Assembly: GCF_004361855.1 (NCBI RefSeq)
Contig: NZ_SNWQ01000023.1
Coordinates: 40,409 to 104,408 of the forward strand
Length of the DNA: 64,000 nt
Origin: Kribbella caucasensis
GTDB lineage: Bacteria > Actinomycetota > Actinomycetes > Propionibacteriales > Kribbellaceae
Direction: 5' to 3'
The notes under the pieces are model-generated. The model had not been told where the DNA came from. It was given only the letters and a program-made list of their open reading frames with translations, and did not search any database. Position numbers and translations under genes: made by a program. Positions 8,629-16,283 of the stretch are shown here, in pieces (positions within the stretch are counted from its first letter, which is position 1; each line of letters starts with the position of its first letter).

Positions 8629-9585
8629 ATGCTGACCCAAGAGGAGCGCCCGGTCCTGGAAACACCTGGTGAGGACCCGGCGCCGGAGCGGAAGCGGCCG
8701 GCCTTTCACCTGAACCGGCAGGGCCGGGCGGCGCATGTGTTCCTGATCCCGTGGCAGCTCGGGTTCCTGCTGATCACCGCGATCCCGCTGTTCGCGTCGC
8801 TCTACCTGGCTTTCACCGACTACGACATCCTCAATCCGCCGGAGTGGGTCGGGCTGGAGAACTTCCAGCGGATGGTGCAGGACGAGCAGTTCTGGGCGGC
8901 GGTCAAGGTGACGCTGGTCTACGTACTCGTTTCGGTGCCGCTTCAGCTCGGCTTCGCCTTGTTGCTGGCGTTGATCCTCGATCGCGGGCTGAGCGGACTG
9001 GCCTTCTACCGCAGCGCGTTCTACCTGCCGTCGCTGCTCGGGACCAGTGTCGCGATCGCCATCCTGTGGCGGGAGATCTTCGGCGACGGCGGTCTGATCA
9101 ACCGCGGGCTCGCGCTGATCGGGATCGACGGCGAGAGTTGGCTGCAGAACCCGAGTACGGCGCTGGCGACGCTGATCGTGCTGAACGTCTGGACGTTCGG
9201 GTCGCCGATGGTGATCTTCCTGGCCGGCCTGCGGCAGATCCCGGACGAGCTGTACGAGGCGGCGCGCGTCGACGGTGCCGGGGTCATCAGGCAGTTCACC
9301 AACGTCACCGTGCCGCTGCTCACGCCGATCATCTTCTTCAACCTGATCCTGCAGACGATCGGCGCGTTCCAGACCTTCACCCAGGCGCACATCATCAGCG
9401 GCGGCACCGGTGGGCCGGCCAACTCGACGCTGTTCTACACGTTGTACGTCTACCAGCAGGGGTTCGTCGCGTTCGACATGGGTTACGCGTCCGCGCTGGC
9501 GTGGGTGCTGATGGTGGCGATCGCCGCGATCACCGCGCTGCACTTCCTGGTCTCGAAGTACTGGGTCTTCTACGGAGACAGCTGA
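8629..9585 (+). CDS. sugar ABC transporter permease 1 (MalF/UgpA-like)
   Basis: A 318-residue inner-membrane permease with a cytoplasmic N-terminal tail of ~45 residues and about six membrane helices, starting at FLIPWQLGFLLITAIPLF. The EAA loop that contacts the ATPase is present late in the protein (DELYEAARVDGAGVIRQF). It lies 7 nt after the binding-protein gene and shares one base (TGATG) with the second permease. It forms half of the translocation channel for the carbohydrate recognised by the protein at 7302. Confidence 0.93.
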   Translation: MLTQEERPVLETPGEDPAPERKRPAFHLNRQGRAAHVFLIPWQLGFLLITAIPLFASLYLAFTDYDILNPPEWVGLENFQRMVQDEQFWAAVKVTLVYVLVSVPLQLGFALLLALILDRGLSGLAFYRSAFYLPSLLGTSVAIAILWREIFGDGGLINRGLALIGIDGESWLQNPSTALATLIVLNVWTFGSPMVIFLAGLRQIPDELYEAARVDGAGVIRQFTNVTVPLLTPIIFFNLILQTIGAFQTFTQAHIISGGTGGPANSTLFYTLYVYQQGFVAFDMGYASALAWVLMVAIAAITALHFLVSKYWVFYGDS

Positions 9586-10451
9586 TGGCAACAGAAGCGA
9601 TCACCAGCCCGCTGCCGATTCGGCAGCGCCGGATCAAGTCCGCGCTGAAGCACACGGGACTGCTGATCTTCGTCGCCTTCATGGTCTACCCGCTGGTGTG
9701 GATGGTGGTGAGCGCGTTCAAACCGGCCGACCAGATCCTCACCGAGCCGGGCATCATCCCGACCGACCTGACGCTGGACAACTTCCGGGACGGCTGGCAC
9801 GCGCTGAACCGGCCGTTCTCGGTGTTCTTCCTGAACTCGCTGCTGGTCACCGTCGGTTCGATCGTGGGCAATCTGTTCAGCTGCTCGCTCACGGCGTACG
9901 CGCTGGCCCGGTTGCAGTTCCGGATGCGGCGGGTGTACTTCGCGATCACGCTCGCCTCGGTGATGCTTCCGTTTCACGTGCTGGTGATCCCGCAGTACAT
10001 CTTCTTCTCCCAGTTCGACCTGGTGAACACCTACTGGCCACTGCTGATCCCGAAGTTCCTGGCCACCGACGCGTTCTTCGTCTTCCTGATGGTGCAGTTC
10101 ATCCGGACGCTGCCGCGCGAGCTGGACCGGGCCGCCTGGATCGACGGGGCCGGGCCGTTCCTGACCTTCTGGTACGTCGTCCTGCCGCTGATGCGGCCCG
10201 CCTTGGTGACGACCACGATCTTCACCTTCATCTGGACCTGGAACGACTTCTTCGTGCCGCTGATCTACCTGACCCGGACGCAGGTGTTCACCGTGCCGGT
10301 GGCGCTGAACTCCATGGTCGACTCCGAGAGCCAGAGTGGGGTGGGCATGCTGTTCGCCATGTCGTTGCTGTCGCTGGTCCCGATCCTGATCTTCTTCGCG
10401 GTGGCGCAGAAGTACTTGATCCGCGGGATCGCGACGACAGGGCTGAAGTGA
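9585..10451 (+). CDS. sugar ABC transporter permease 2 (MalG/UgpE-like)
   Basis: A 288-residue partner permease with six predicted helices; the first is LLIFVAFMVYPLVWMVVSAF. The conserved EAA loop reads RELDRAAWIDGAGPFLTFW. The ATG is embedded in the stop of permease 1 (TGATG), and its own stop overlaps the dehydrogenase start in the same way, so the three genes are translationally coupled. The C-terminal IRGIATTGLK ending is typical of CUT1-family MalG-type permeases. Confidence 0.93.
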   Translation: MATEAITSPLPIRQRRIKSALKHTGLLIFVAFMVYPLVWMVVSAFKPADQILTEPGIIPTDLTLDNFRDGWHALNRPFSVFFLNSLLVTVGSIVGNLFSCSLTAYALARLQFRMRRVYFAITLASVMLPFHVLVIPQYIFFSQFDLVNTYWPLLIPKFLATDAFFVFLMVQFIRTLPRELDRAAWIDGAGPFLTFWYVVLPLMRPALVTTTIFTFIWTWNDFFVPLIYLTRTQVFTVPVALNSMVDSESQSGVGMLFAMSLLSLVPILIFFAVAQKYLIRGIATTGLK

Positions 10452-11377
10452 TGATCGTTGTCCTGGGCAAGGAGTCGGCGGCCGTTGTCGCCGCTGCCGA
10501 CGGTGCTGAGGTGCGGTTCGTCCCGGACTGGTCCTCGGTCGGCTCGGACGTGGTCGAGTCGATGGAGGCGGTGGTCGGGCGGGTGCCGGCGGAGGTGTTG
10601 GCGCGGGCTGCCAAGTTGCGCTGGGTGCACAGCCCGTCGGCCGGGGTGGACGCGGACCTGACGCCGGAGATGCTCGCCTCCGACGTCGTGCTGACCTCGT
10701 CGGCCGGGAACGGCGCGATTCCGTTGGCGGAGCACGCGATGTTGCTGATGCTGATGCTCAACCGGGAGGTGCCGCGCTGGGTGCGGGCCCAGTCGGAGCA
10801 CCGATGGGACCGCTTCACGCATGGCGAACTCGCTGGGCTGACGCTGGGGATCTACGGGCTCGGCAACTCGGGGATCGACCTCGCCGCGAAGGCGAAGGCG
10901 TTCCACCTGCGCGTGCTCGGCGTACGGCGGCGGCGCGACCAGCCCTCGCCGTACGTCGACCAGGTCTTCGGCGAGGAGGGGTTGCCGGAACTGCTGGCCG
11001 AGTCGGATTTCGTGGTGGTGACCGCACCGAGTACGCCGGCCACGATCGGGCGGTTCGGGCCGGCCGAGTTCGCGGCGATGAAGCGGACGGCGTACTTCGT
11101 CTGCATCTCGCGCGGCGGGATCGCGGACGACGACGCGTTGCTGGCGGCGCTGCGGACCGGGGAGATCGCCGGGGCCGGGCTGGACGCGCACGGGGTCGAA
11201 CCGCTGCCGGCGGAGAGCCCGTTCTGGGATCTGCCGAACGTGATCGTGACCCCGCACAACGGCGCGACCAGCCACGGCACCGCGCGGCGTGGCGAGCAGA
11301 TCGTGCTGGAGAACCTGCGACGCTTCCTGGCAGGTGAGGACCTGCTCAACGTCGTCGACAAGTCAGCCGGGTACTAG
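10451..11377 (+). CDS. D-2-hydroxyacid dehydrogenase family protein
   Basis: A 308-residue NAD(P)-dependent oxidoreductase of the D-isomer-specific 2-hydroxyacid dehydrogenase family. The nucleotide motif is GIYGLGNSG (residue ~136). The family arginine lies in CISRGGIADDDALLAAL, the acid in LDAHGVEPLP and the catalytic histidine in VTPHNGATSHG. It overlaps the permease stop by one base. It probably handles a hydroxyacid or keto acid made when the imported sugar is broken down. Two different hydroxyacid dehydrogenases in one locus suggest an acidic sugar, but this is inference. Confidence 0.88.
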   Translation: MIVVLGKESAAVVAAADGAEVRFVPDWSSVGSDVVESMEAVVGRVPAEVLARAAKLRWVHSPSAGVDADLTPEMLASDVVLTSSAGNGAIPLAEHAMLLMLMLNREVPRWVRAQSEHRWDRFTHGELAGLTLGIYGLGNSGIDLAAKAKAFHLRVLGVRRRRDQPSPYVDQVFGEEGLPELLAESDFVVVTAPSTPATIGRFGPAEFAAMKRTAYFVCISRGGIADDDALLAALRTGEIAGAGLDAHGVEPLPAESPFWDLPNVIVTPHNGATSHGTARRGEQIVLENLRRFLAGEDLLNVVDKSAGY

Positions 11378-11394
11378 TACTGGTTGACCAGTAC
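11377..11394. promoter_or_regulatory. perfect 18-bp palindrome before gntR, probable autoregulatory operator
   Basis: GTACTGGTTGACCAGTAC has two perfect 8-bp arms around TG. It starts at the last base of the dehydrogenase stop codon and lies 36 nt before the GntR start. The inner TGGTTGACCA has the TGGTNNACCA look of FCD-family operators, but with a 2-nt centre instead of the 3-nt centre at 2229 and 7183. TTGACC inside it could double as a -35. Confidence 0.5.
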
Positions 11395-11429
11395 ACTTGC
11401 CTGACTATTCGACGTGAAGGGGGTGCCCG

Positions 11430-12095
11430 GTGGGTACCGATGCGAGTCTGGAGCTCGGACCGTCCTCGCTGACCGAGGCGCTCTACGAGTCGGTGCGCAG
11501 GCGGATCGTCAACGGTGACATCCCGCAGGGGGAGAAGCTCACCGAGGTCCGGCTGGCGACCGAGTACAACGTGGCCCGGCCGACCGCGAAGGCGGTGCTC
11601 GAGCGGCTGACGGCGCTCGGCCTGCTGCGCCGGACCGCGCACAAGACCGCGATCGTCCCGACCCTGGACGAGGACGAGATCCGCGATCTGTTCTTCAGCC
11701 GGGTGACGATCGAGCGGGCCGCCGTGTCGTCACTGGCCGGCGCCGGTCAGGTCCCGCCCGCCGCGGCGAAGGCGCAGGTCGCGATCGAGTACGCCGCCCG
11801 CGACCGGTTGTTCGAGAACCAGGTCGAGGCCGATATCGCGTTCCACTCCGCGCTGGTGGCCGGGGTCGGCAGCCGCCGGCTGTCCCGGATGCACGAGCTC
11901 ATCATCGGCGAGGTCCACCTGACCATGGGCCAGTACCAGGCACACCGCACGGCCGACCCGACCAACGTCGCCGAGGAGCACGCCGCCATCCTGCAGGCGA
12001 TCGAGGACGGCGACCCCGCGGCCGCGGCCGAGCGGATGGCCTTCCATCTCGAGCAGGCCCAGGGCCGATTGCTGAAAGCGCTCCGTAAGGACTGA
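11430..12095 (+). CDS. GntR-family transcription regulator (FCD subgroup)
   Basis: A 221-residue regulator. Residues ~10-75 are a GntR winged helix (ALYESVRRRIVNGDIPQGE, then LATEYNVARPTAKAVLERL as recognition region and GLLRR as wing). Residues ~85-215 form the all-helical FCD effector domain with acidic and histidine metal-ligand candidates (VEADIAFHSALV, EEHAAILQAIEDGD, FHLEQAQ). FCD regulators usually sense organic or sugar acids. The GTG start has a GAAGGGGG ribosome site. As the last gene of the locus it probably represses the operons marked by the sites at 2222 and 7176 and its own promoter. Confidence 0.9.
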   Translation: MGTDASLELGPSSLTEALYESVRRRIVNGDIPQGEKLTEVRLATEYNVARPTAKAVLERLTALGLLRRTAHKTAIVPTLDEDEIRDLFFSRVTIERAAVSSLAGAGQVPPAAAKAQVAIEYAARDRLFENQVEADIAFHSALVAGVGSRRLSRMHELIIGEVHLTMGQYQAHRTADPTNVAEEHAAILQAIEDGDPAAAAERMAFHLEQAQGRLLKALRKD

Positions 12096-12268
12096 TTCCG
12101 TCAGCAGGCATTGACTATCCGCGGGTGGAGCGGGAGTCTCGCTGGCGTAGCCGCCTGGGGGAGGTCCGGCGGTCCGGGGGCAAGCACTCTGTCCGCTGGT
12201 CGGGTCGGCGACGTACTGAAGTGCGTGCCGACGGCAACGTGTGATGCCCGTACGACGGTGGAGGAGTC

Positions 12269-13639
12269 ATGGGCGAGTACACGATGGAGGATCTGCGGGA
12301 CCGGGTCCGCGGAGCGGTCTTCACCGACTCCGACGAGGGGTACGACGAGGCGCGCAAGGTCAACAACGCGATGATCGACAAGCACCCGCGGGTCGTCGTG
12401 CGCTGCGAGAACGCGGGTGACGTGATGGCCACGGTCGGCTACGCGGCCGCGAACGGGCTTGATCTCGCGGTCCGCGGCGGATCGCACAGCGTGCCGGGGT
12501 TCGGGACCTGCGACGACGGCGTGGTCGCGGATCTGAGCGGGATGCGCTGGGTCCGGGTCAACCCGATCAGCCGGACGGCGCGGGCCGGTGGCGGTGCGAC
12601 CTGGGGCGACTTCAACGCGGCCACGCACGCCTTCGGCCTGGCCACGACCGGCGGCATCATCTCGACCACGGGTATCGGCGGGCTGACCCTGGGCGGCGGG
12701 ATCGGGTACCTGGCCCGCGGACTCGGGCTGTCCTGCGACAACCTGATCTCAGCCGACGTGGTGACGGCCGACGGGCGGTTCCTGATCGCCAGTGAGAAGG
12801 AGAACGAGGACCTGTTCTGGGCGATCCGCGGCGGTGGCGGTAACTTCGGCGTACTGACCGCGCTGGAGTACCGGCTGGCACCGGTCGATCAGATCTACGG
12901 CGGCCCGATGTTCTTCGAGCTGTCCGACGCGGCCGCCGTACTTGCTGGGTTCCGGGACCTGATCAAGGACGCGCCGGAACAGCTCGGCGGCTTCCCGGCC
13001 TTCCAGATCGCACCGCCGTTGCCGTTCATCCCGGAGAACCGGCACGGCGAGCCGTTCGTGGCGATCGTCGGCTGCTGGGCGGGTGACCTGGATCGGGGTG
13101 AGCGGGAGATCGCCAAGTTCCGCGAGTTCGCGCCGGTCGTGGCCGAGATGGTCGGGCCGATGCCGTACCCCGCGCTGAACAGCGCCTTCGACGCGTTGGT
13201 GCCGCCAGGACTGCAGCACTACTGGAAGGCCAACTTCGTCACCGAGCTGACCGATGAGGCCATCCAGGCGCACCTTCAGCACGCGCCCGGGCTGCCTGCG
13301 GTCAACTCGACCGTGCACATCTACCCGATCGACGGCGCCTGTCACCGGGTCCCCGCCGACGGCACCGCCTTCGCCTACCGCGAGGCGAACTTCGCGACCG
13401 TGATCGCCGGTATGTGGCCGGACCCGGCCGAGAACGAGGCGAACATCGCATGGGTTCGCGGGTACTACGAGGCGACCGCGCCGCATTCCGAGGCCGGCGG
13501 CTACATCAACTTCATGGCCGGTGACGACCAGACCCGGATCGCCGACAACTACATGGGCAACTACGACCGGCTGGTAGAGGTGAAACGCAAGTACGACCCC
13601 GGCAACCTCTTCCACCTCAACCAGAACATCGCGCCGTAG
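12269..13639 (+). CDS. FAD-linked oxidase, berberine-bridge-enzyme-like
   Basis: A 456-residue flavoprotein of the FAD_binding_4/BBE family. The His in RGGSHSVPGFG (residue ~72) is the expected 8-alpha covalent FAD site. The GIGGLTLGGGIGYLARGLG segment is the pyrophosphate-binding loop, and the Cys used for bicovalent flavin in berberine bridge enzyme is replaced by Thr (STTGIGG), so attachment is probably through His only. The C-terminal BBE motif (NYMGNYDRLVEVKRKYDP) completes the protein. There is no signal peptide. The start has a good GGAGG site. It likely oxidises an alcohol or sugar with oxygen. Whether it belongs to the upstream GntR locus is not clear. Confidence 0.88.
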   Translation: MGEYTMEDLRDRVRGAVFTDSDEGYDEARKVNNAMIDKHPRVVVRCENAGDVMATVGYAAANGLDLAVRGGSHSVPGFGTCDDGVVADLSGMRWVRVNPISRTARAGGGATWGDFNAATHAFGLATTGGIISTTGIGGLTLGGGIGYLARGLGLSCDNLISADVVTADGRFLIASEKENEDLFWAIRGGGGNFGVLTALEYRLAPVDQIYGGPMFFELSDAAAVLAGFRDLIKDAPEQLGGFPAFQIAPPLPFIPENRHGEPFVAIVGCWAGDLDRGEREIAKFREFAPVVAEMVGPMPYPALNSAFDALVPPGLQHYWKANFVTELTDEAIQAHLQHAPGLPAVNSTVHIYPIDGACHRVPADGTAFAYREANFATVIAGMWPDPAENEANIAWVRGYYEATAPHSEAGGYINFMAGDDQTRIADNYMGNYDRLVEVKRKYDPGNLFHLNQNIAP

Positions 13640-13671
13640 GCCTGTTCTCCCAGATCATGGCGTGGGCATGG

Positions 13672-13709
13672 CCGGGTGCGGCCGGGACTCTGGGACCGGC
13701 CGCACCCGG
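13672..13709. terminator. perfect 14-bp hairpin between convergent genes
   Basis: The arms 13672-13685 and 13696-13709 (CCGGGTGCGGCCGG and its complement) are separated by a 10-nt loop. The hairpin lies between the stop of the FAD oxidase and the stop of the convergent gene at 13717 and probably ends transcription both ways. There is no T-run, as is common in actinobacteria. Confidence 0.75.
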
Positions 13710-13716
13710 GGTACTG

Positions 13717-14316
13717 CTACAGCGTCAGCAGACGCTGGAAGAACGACCGGTACTTCTGCAGAGCGGAGCGCAGGTCCTCGGTCGACGGCTCGCCGTCCGA
13801 CCACTGCTTCTCCAACTCTTGGTGCTGCTCGTCGAAGCTTGCGGCCAGCCGCTTCAGTACGTCGTCCACCAGCTTGTCCGCCTCGGTCACCGAGTTGCGC
13901 GGATCGTCGACGAACCCTTGCTGGATGACCTCCCAGCGCGCTTTGAAATCGACAGCCTCCTGCTGCGGGACCAGGTGCTCGTCGGCGGACAAGTCCCGCC
14001 CACTGTCCATCCCGCCAACCGATTGGTCACCCCGGGCGGTGTCGTCGGCATCAGTGCTGCTGGTGCCCATGCTGCCGGCAACGGTGCTGTCCGGGACACC
14101 CGTGTCGGCGCGGGTCGCGTCGGCCGTGCCCTCGTCCGAGTCCAGACCTCCGGCCTGCCGATCGGCGTCGGTGTTGTCAGCGTCGGTATCGGTGCGGTCG
14201 ACGTCCGAGCCGTCGAGGTCGGCCCGATCGCCTTCGGTGCTGTCGAAATCGGTGCGATCGTCGGCTGACGTGTCGGTCCTGCGCTCATTCACCGGATCGG
14301 TGTCATGAGTTGTCAT
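13717..14316 (-). CDS. acidic protein of unknown function (paralog of the upstream gene)
   Basis: A 199-residue soluble protein in two parts. Residues 1-~110 are a very acidic, Asp/Thr-rich low-complexity region that is probably disordered. Residues ~120-195 form a helical domain (RWEVIQQGFVDDPRNSVTEAD, then STEDLRSALQKYRSFFQRLL). The same domain is present in the membrane-anchored protein encoded just upstream (14313-14939), with the QQxFVDxPxxxVxEADxLV and TEDLRxAxxxYR patterns shared. The two genes overlap by 4 nt (ATGA) and form an operon. The function is unknown; partner or antagonist proteins sharing one helical module is a reasonable guess. Confidence 0.8.
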   Translation of the reverse strand: MTTHDTDPVNERRTDTSADDRTDFDSTEGDRADLDGSDVDRTDTDADNTDADRQAGGLDSDEGTADATRADTGVPDSTVAGSMGTSSTDADDTARGDQSVGGMDSGRDLSADEHLVPQQEAVDFKARWEVIQQGFVDDPRNSVTEADKLVDDVLKRLAASFDEQHQELEKQWSDGEPSTEDLRSALQKYRSFFQRLLTL

Positions 14317-14939
14317 TTCTGCTCCCCTGGTGTCTGTTGGCCGTCAGCCCGTGGCTGTTCCCGACGAACACCGTCCGTCGGCGTCGCGCGATGATCCCCT
14401 TCGCCGTCCGGGCGGTCGGCCAGCAGCACGTCGACCAGTTGCCGGTACTCGGTGACAGCCAGGCGGAGATCTTCGGTGTCGGCCTCGCCCTTGGTCCGGG
14501 CGACTGCCACGCGGTGCGCCTCGCGGTAGTGCAGAGCGACCTCCGGGTGATCCACTGAGATGTCGTTGGCGCGCTGGTCGAACTCGTCGACCGGGTAGCC
14601 CTCCTCGCGCATGATCCGGATGACGAGCCGGTCGGCTTCGTCGACCGCGGTGTTGGGCTCGTCCACGAAGCTCTGCTGCAAGGTGTTCCACTCGGCGCGA
14701 TAGCGCTGTGCGGACTCGCCGCTCAGCGGGTGGATGTCGAGCTTCGAGACCCGGCGTTCGCGGCCGCGTAGCTCGCGCTCGGCCGCCCGCCGGTCGCCCG
14801 ACTCCTCGATCGTGCGCTCGTACTCCGGGCCGAACCGCTCCTGCAGTCGGCCCGAACGCCGTCGCTGGTACGCGAACGCCAGCGCGGCGGCCGCGATCAC
14901 CACCACGGCGATGACGATGACCATGACGATGGTGTCCAT
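14313..14939 (-). CDS. membrane-anchored protein of unknown function
   Basis: A 208-residue protein with a single N-terminal membrane helix (MVIVIAVVVIAAAALAFAY) followed by a basic stop-transfer (QRRRSGR). The cytoplasmic part has a charged helical stretch and then the helical domain shared with its neighbour (EWNTLQQSFVDEPNTAVDEAD and DTEDLRLAVTEYRQLVDVLL). A charged, probably disordered tail ends the protein. It is the first gene of a two-gene operon with the acidic paralog. I do not recognise a named family. Confidence 0.8.
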   Translation of the reverse strand: MDTIVMVIVIAVVVIAAAALAFAYQRRRSGRLQERFGPEYERTIEESGDRRAAERELRGRERRVSKLDIHPLSGESAQRYRAEWNTLQQSFVDEPNTAVDEADRLVIRIMREEGYPVDEFDQRANDISVDHPEVALHYREAHRVAVARTKGEADTEDLRLAVTEYRQLVDVLLADRPDGEGDHRATPTDGVRREQPRADGQQTPGEQK

Positions 14940-14989
14940 CAGACCTCCAGTCCGTAGGCCGATCCGGTACCCAGGGCCAGTCCGGACAA

Positions 14990-15033
14990 GCGTTCAGCCG
15001 GTCACCGATTCGTTGCGGTGACCGGCTGAACGC
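14990..15033 (-). terminator. perfect 17-bp hairpin downstream of the DHFR-like gene
   Basis: The arms 14990-15006 and 15017-15033 are fully complementary (GCGTTCAGCCGGTCACC) with a 10-nt loop. It starts 7 nt beyond the stop of the minus-strand gene at 15040 and lies before the next minus-strand gene, so it should separate the two transcription units. Confidence 0.8.
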
Positions 15034-15039
15034 GGATCG

Positions 15040-15579
15040 TCAGGCCTTCGGGGCGAGCTTGTGCACGATGATGCCGGACTTGAAGGTGGTGGAGCCGAGC
15101 AACTCGAGGTGGGTGATGTCGAGTCCGGAGTTCTGGAACATGTGCTCGCCGCTGGCCAGCACCGGGAAGATCCAGAAGTGGTACTCGTCGACCAGTTTGT
15201 GCTCCAGCAGCGTCTTGGAGAACTCGCCGGTGCCGTACTTGATCAGGTTGCCGCCGTCTTCCGCCTTCAGCTTTCGCACCGCCTCGGCGACGTCGCCTTC
15301 GAGTGGCTGGGCGTTCCAGCTGAACTCGGTCAGTGTCCGGGTGGCGACGTACTTGGGCATCGCGTTGAAGTTGTCCGTGAACGGGTCGCCACTGCGCTGG
15401 GTCCAGGCATCCCTGAAGCCTTCGTAGGTGACGCGGCCGAGGACTTGGGCCTCGACACCCTCCATCAGGCCCCCGGCGTAGGCGGAGTGCTCGTCGTCCC
15501 AGTACGGGCCGCTCCAGTTCTGCGGGTTGTCGATGACGCCGTTCAGGGTCATGAAGGTGCTCTCGATCAGCTTGCGCAT
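15040..15579 (-). CDS. dihydrofolate-reductase-family protein (RibD C-terminal domain-like)
   Basis: A 179-residue single-domain protein of the RibD_C/DHFR-like fold. It begins with the expected strand RKLIESTFMTLNGVIDNP, followed by the LGRVTYEGFRDAW helix, KYVATRTL, the nucleotide loop region LIKYGTGEFSKTLLEHKLVDEYHFWIFPV and a C-terminal strand. Such proteins are common in soil actinobacteria and are probably NADPH-dependent reductases of unknown substrate. It is followed by a strong hairpin and preceded, 19 nt upstream, by the FMN reductase gene on the same strand. Confidence 0.85.
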   Translation of the reverse strand: MRKLIESTFMTLNGVIDNPQNWSGPYWDDEHSAYAGGLMEGVEAQVLGRVTYEGFRDAWTQRSGDPFTDNFNAMPKYVATRTLTEFSWNAQPLEGDVAEAVRKLKAEDGGNLIKYGTGEFSKTLLEHKLVDEYHFWIFPVLASGEHMFQNSGLDITHLELLGSTTFKSGIIVHKLAPKA

Positions 15580-15598
15580 TGTCTTCTGCCTTTCTTAC

Positions 15599-16174
15599 TT
15601 ACGGTTGGTATGGATGTTTGGTGCGCGCTTCCCGGAGCGCTTCCGCCCACCAGGCCAGCTGGTCGAGCGTCGTCTTCGCCGAGGCGTCGTAACCGGCGCC
15701 CGGCCGCGGCCAGCTGCCGTCGGCGGCGAACTGTTGCCAGTAGCACGGCAGCGTGACCGTGTGGTGGATGGTGACCGCGTGCAGTTCGGTGAAAATCTGC
15801 CGCAGCTGGGCCGCCGCGTACAGACCTCCGCTCTCCCGGCCGTAGCTGACGATCGCGACCGGCTTGGCGTGCCACTCCTCGTAGTACCAGTCCAGCGCGG
15901 TCTTCAGCGGTGCGGGGAAGCTGTTGTTGTACTCCGGTGTCACCACCGCGAACGCGTCCGCGGCAGCCAGGCGGGGAGCCAGTACTGCGACCTCGGCCGG
16001 CGTCGGCTCGTCACCGTCGGTCAGCGTCGGTGGGAGGTTCGCGGTGGCCAGGTCGATCAGGTCCAGGTCGAAGTCGCCCCGCTTGGCCGCCCGGCCGGCG
16101 AACCAGTCGGCGACTGTCGGGCCGAACCGGCCGCTCCGGGTGCTCCCGACGATCACCGCGAGTCGTAGTTTCAT
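15599..16174 (-). CDS. NADPH-dependent FMN reductase family protein
   Basis: A 191-residue flavodoxin-fold protein. The FMN phosphate loop is IVGSTRSGRFGPTVADW near the N-terminus, and the second FMN-contact motif is VVTPEYNNSFPAPLKTALDWYY (residue ~87), both hallmarks of the ArsH/SsuE/quinone reductase group. The start was set at the ATG with a perfect AAGGAGG ribosome site, although the frame is open for 185 codons further upstream. It probably forms an operon with the DHFR-like gene 19 nt downstream and is divergent from the AfsR-like regulator. Confidence 0.88.
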   Translation of the reverse strand: MKLRLAVIVGSTRSGRFGPTVADWFAGRAAKRGDFDLDLIDLATANLPPTLTDGDEPTPAEVAVLAPRLAAADAFAVVTPEYNNSFPAPLKTALDWYYEEWHAKPVAIVSYGRESGGLYAAAQLRQIFTELHAVTIHHTVTLPCYWQQFAADGSWPRPGAGYDASAKTTLDQLAWWAEALREARTKHPYQP

Positions 16175-16271
16175 CTTCACCTCCTTGCTGGTCTGTGCTG
16201 ATGACTCTGCCGGGAACCGTTTACGGTTTCTTTCCGGTCCTGTCCGGCGGCCCAGAATGGGCGCGGAAAGA

Positions 16272-16277
16272 TAGGGT
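16272..16277 (+). promoter_or_regulatory. candidate -10 element of a leaderless promoter
   Basis: TAGGGT is followed by 6 nt and then the ATG of the AfsR-like gene at 16284. There is no Shine-Dalgarno sequence in that space, so transcription probably starts at the start codon. Confidence 0.45.
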
Positions 16278-16283
16278 GCGGCC

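Noticed and set aside
8751..9584. Upstream extension of the second permease frame
   Set aside because: The frame is open far into permease 1, but permease-like sequence starts only at the ATG at 9585, which is coupled to the upstream stop.
9698..10450. Upstream extension of the 2-hydroxyacid dehydrogenase frame
   Set aside because: It covers the second permease gene in the wrong frame. The enzyme begins MIVVLGKE at 10451.
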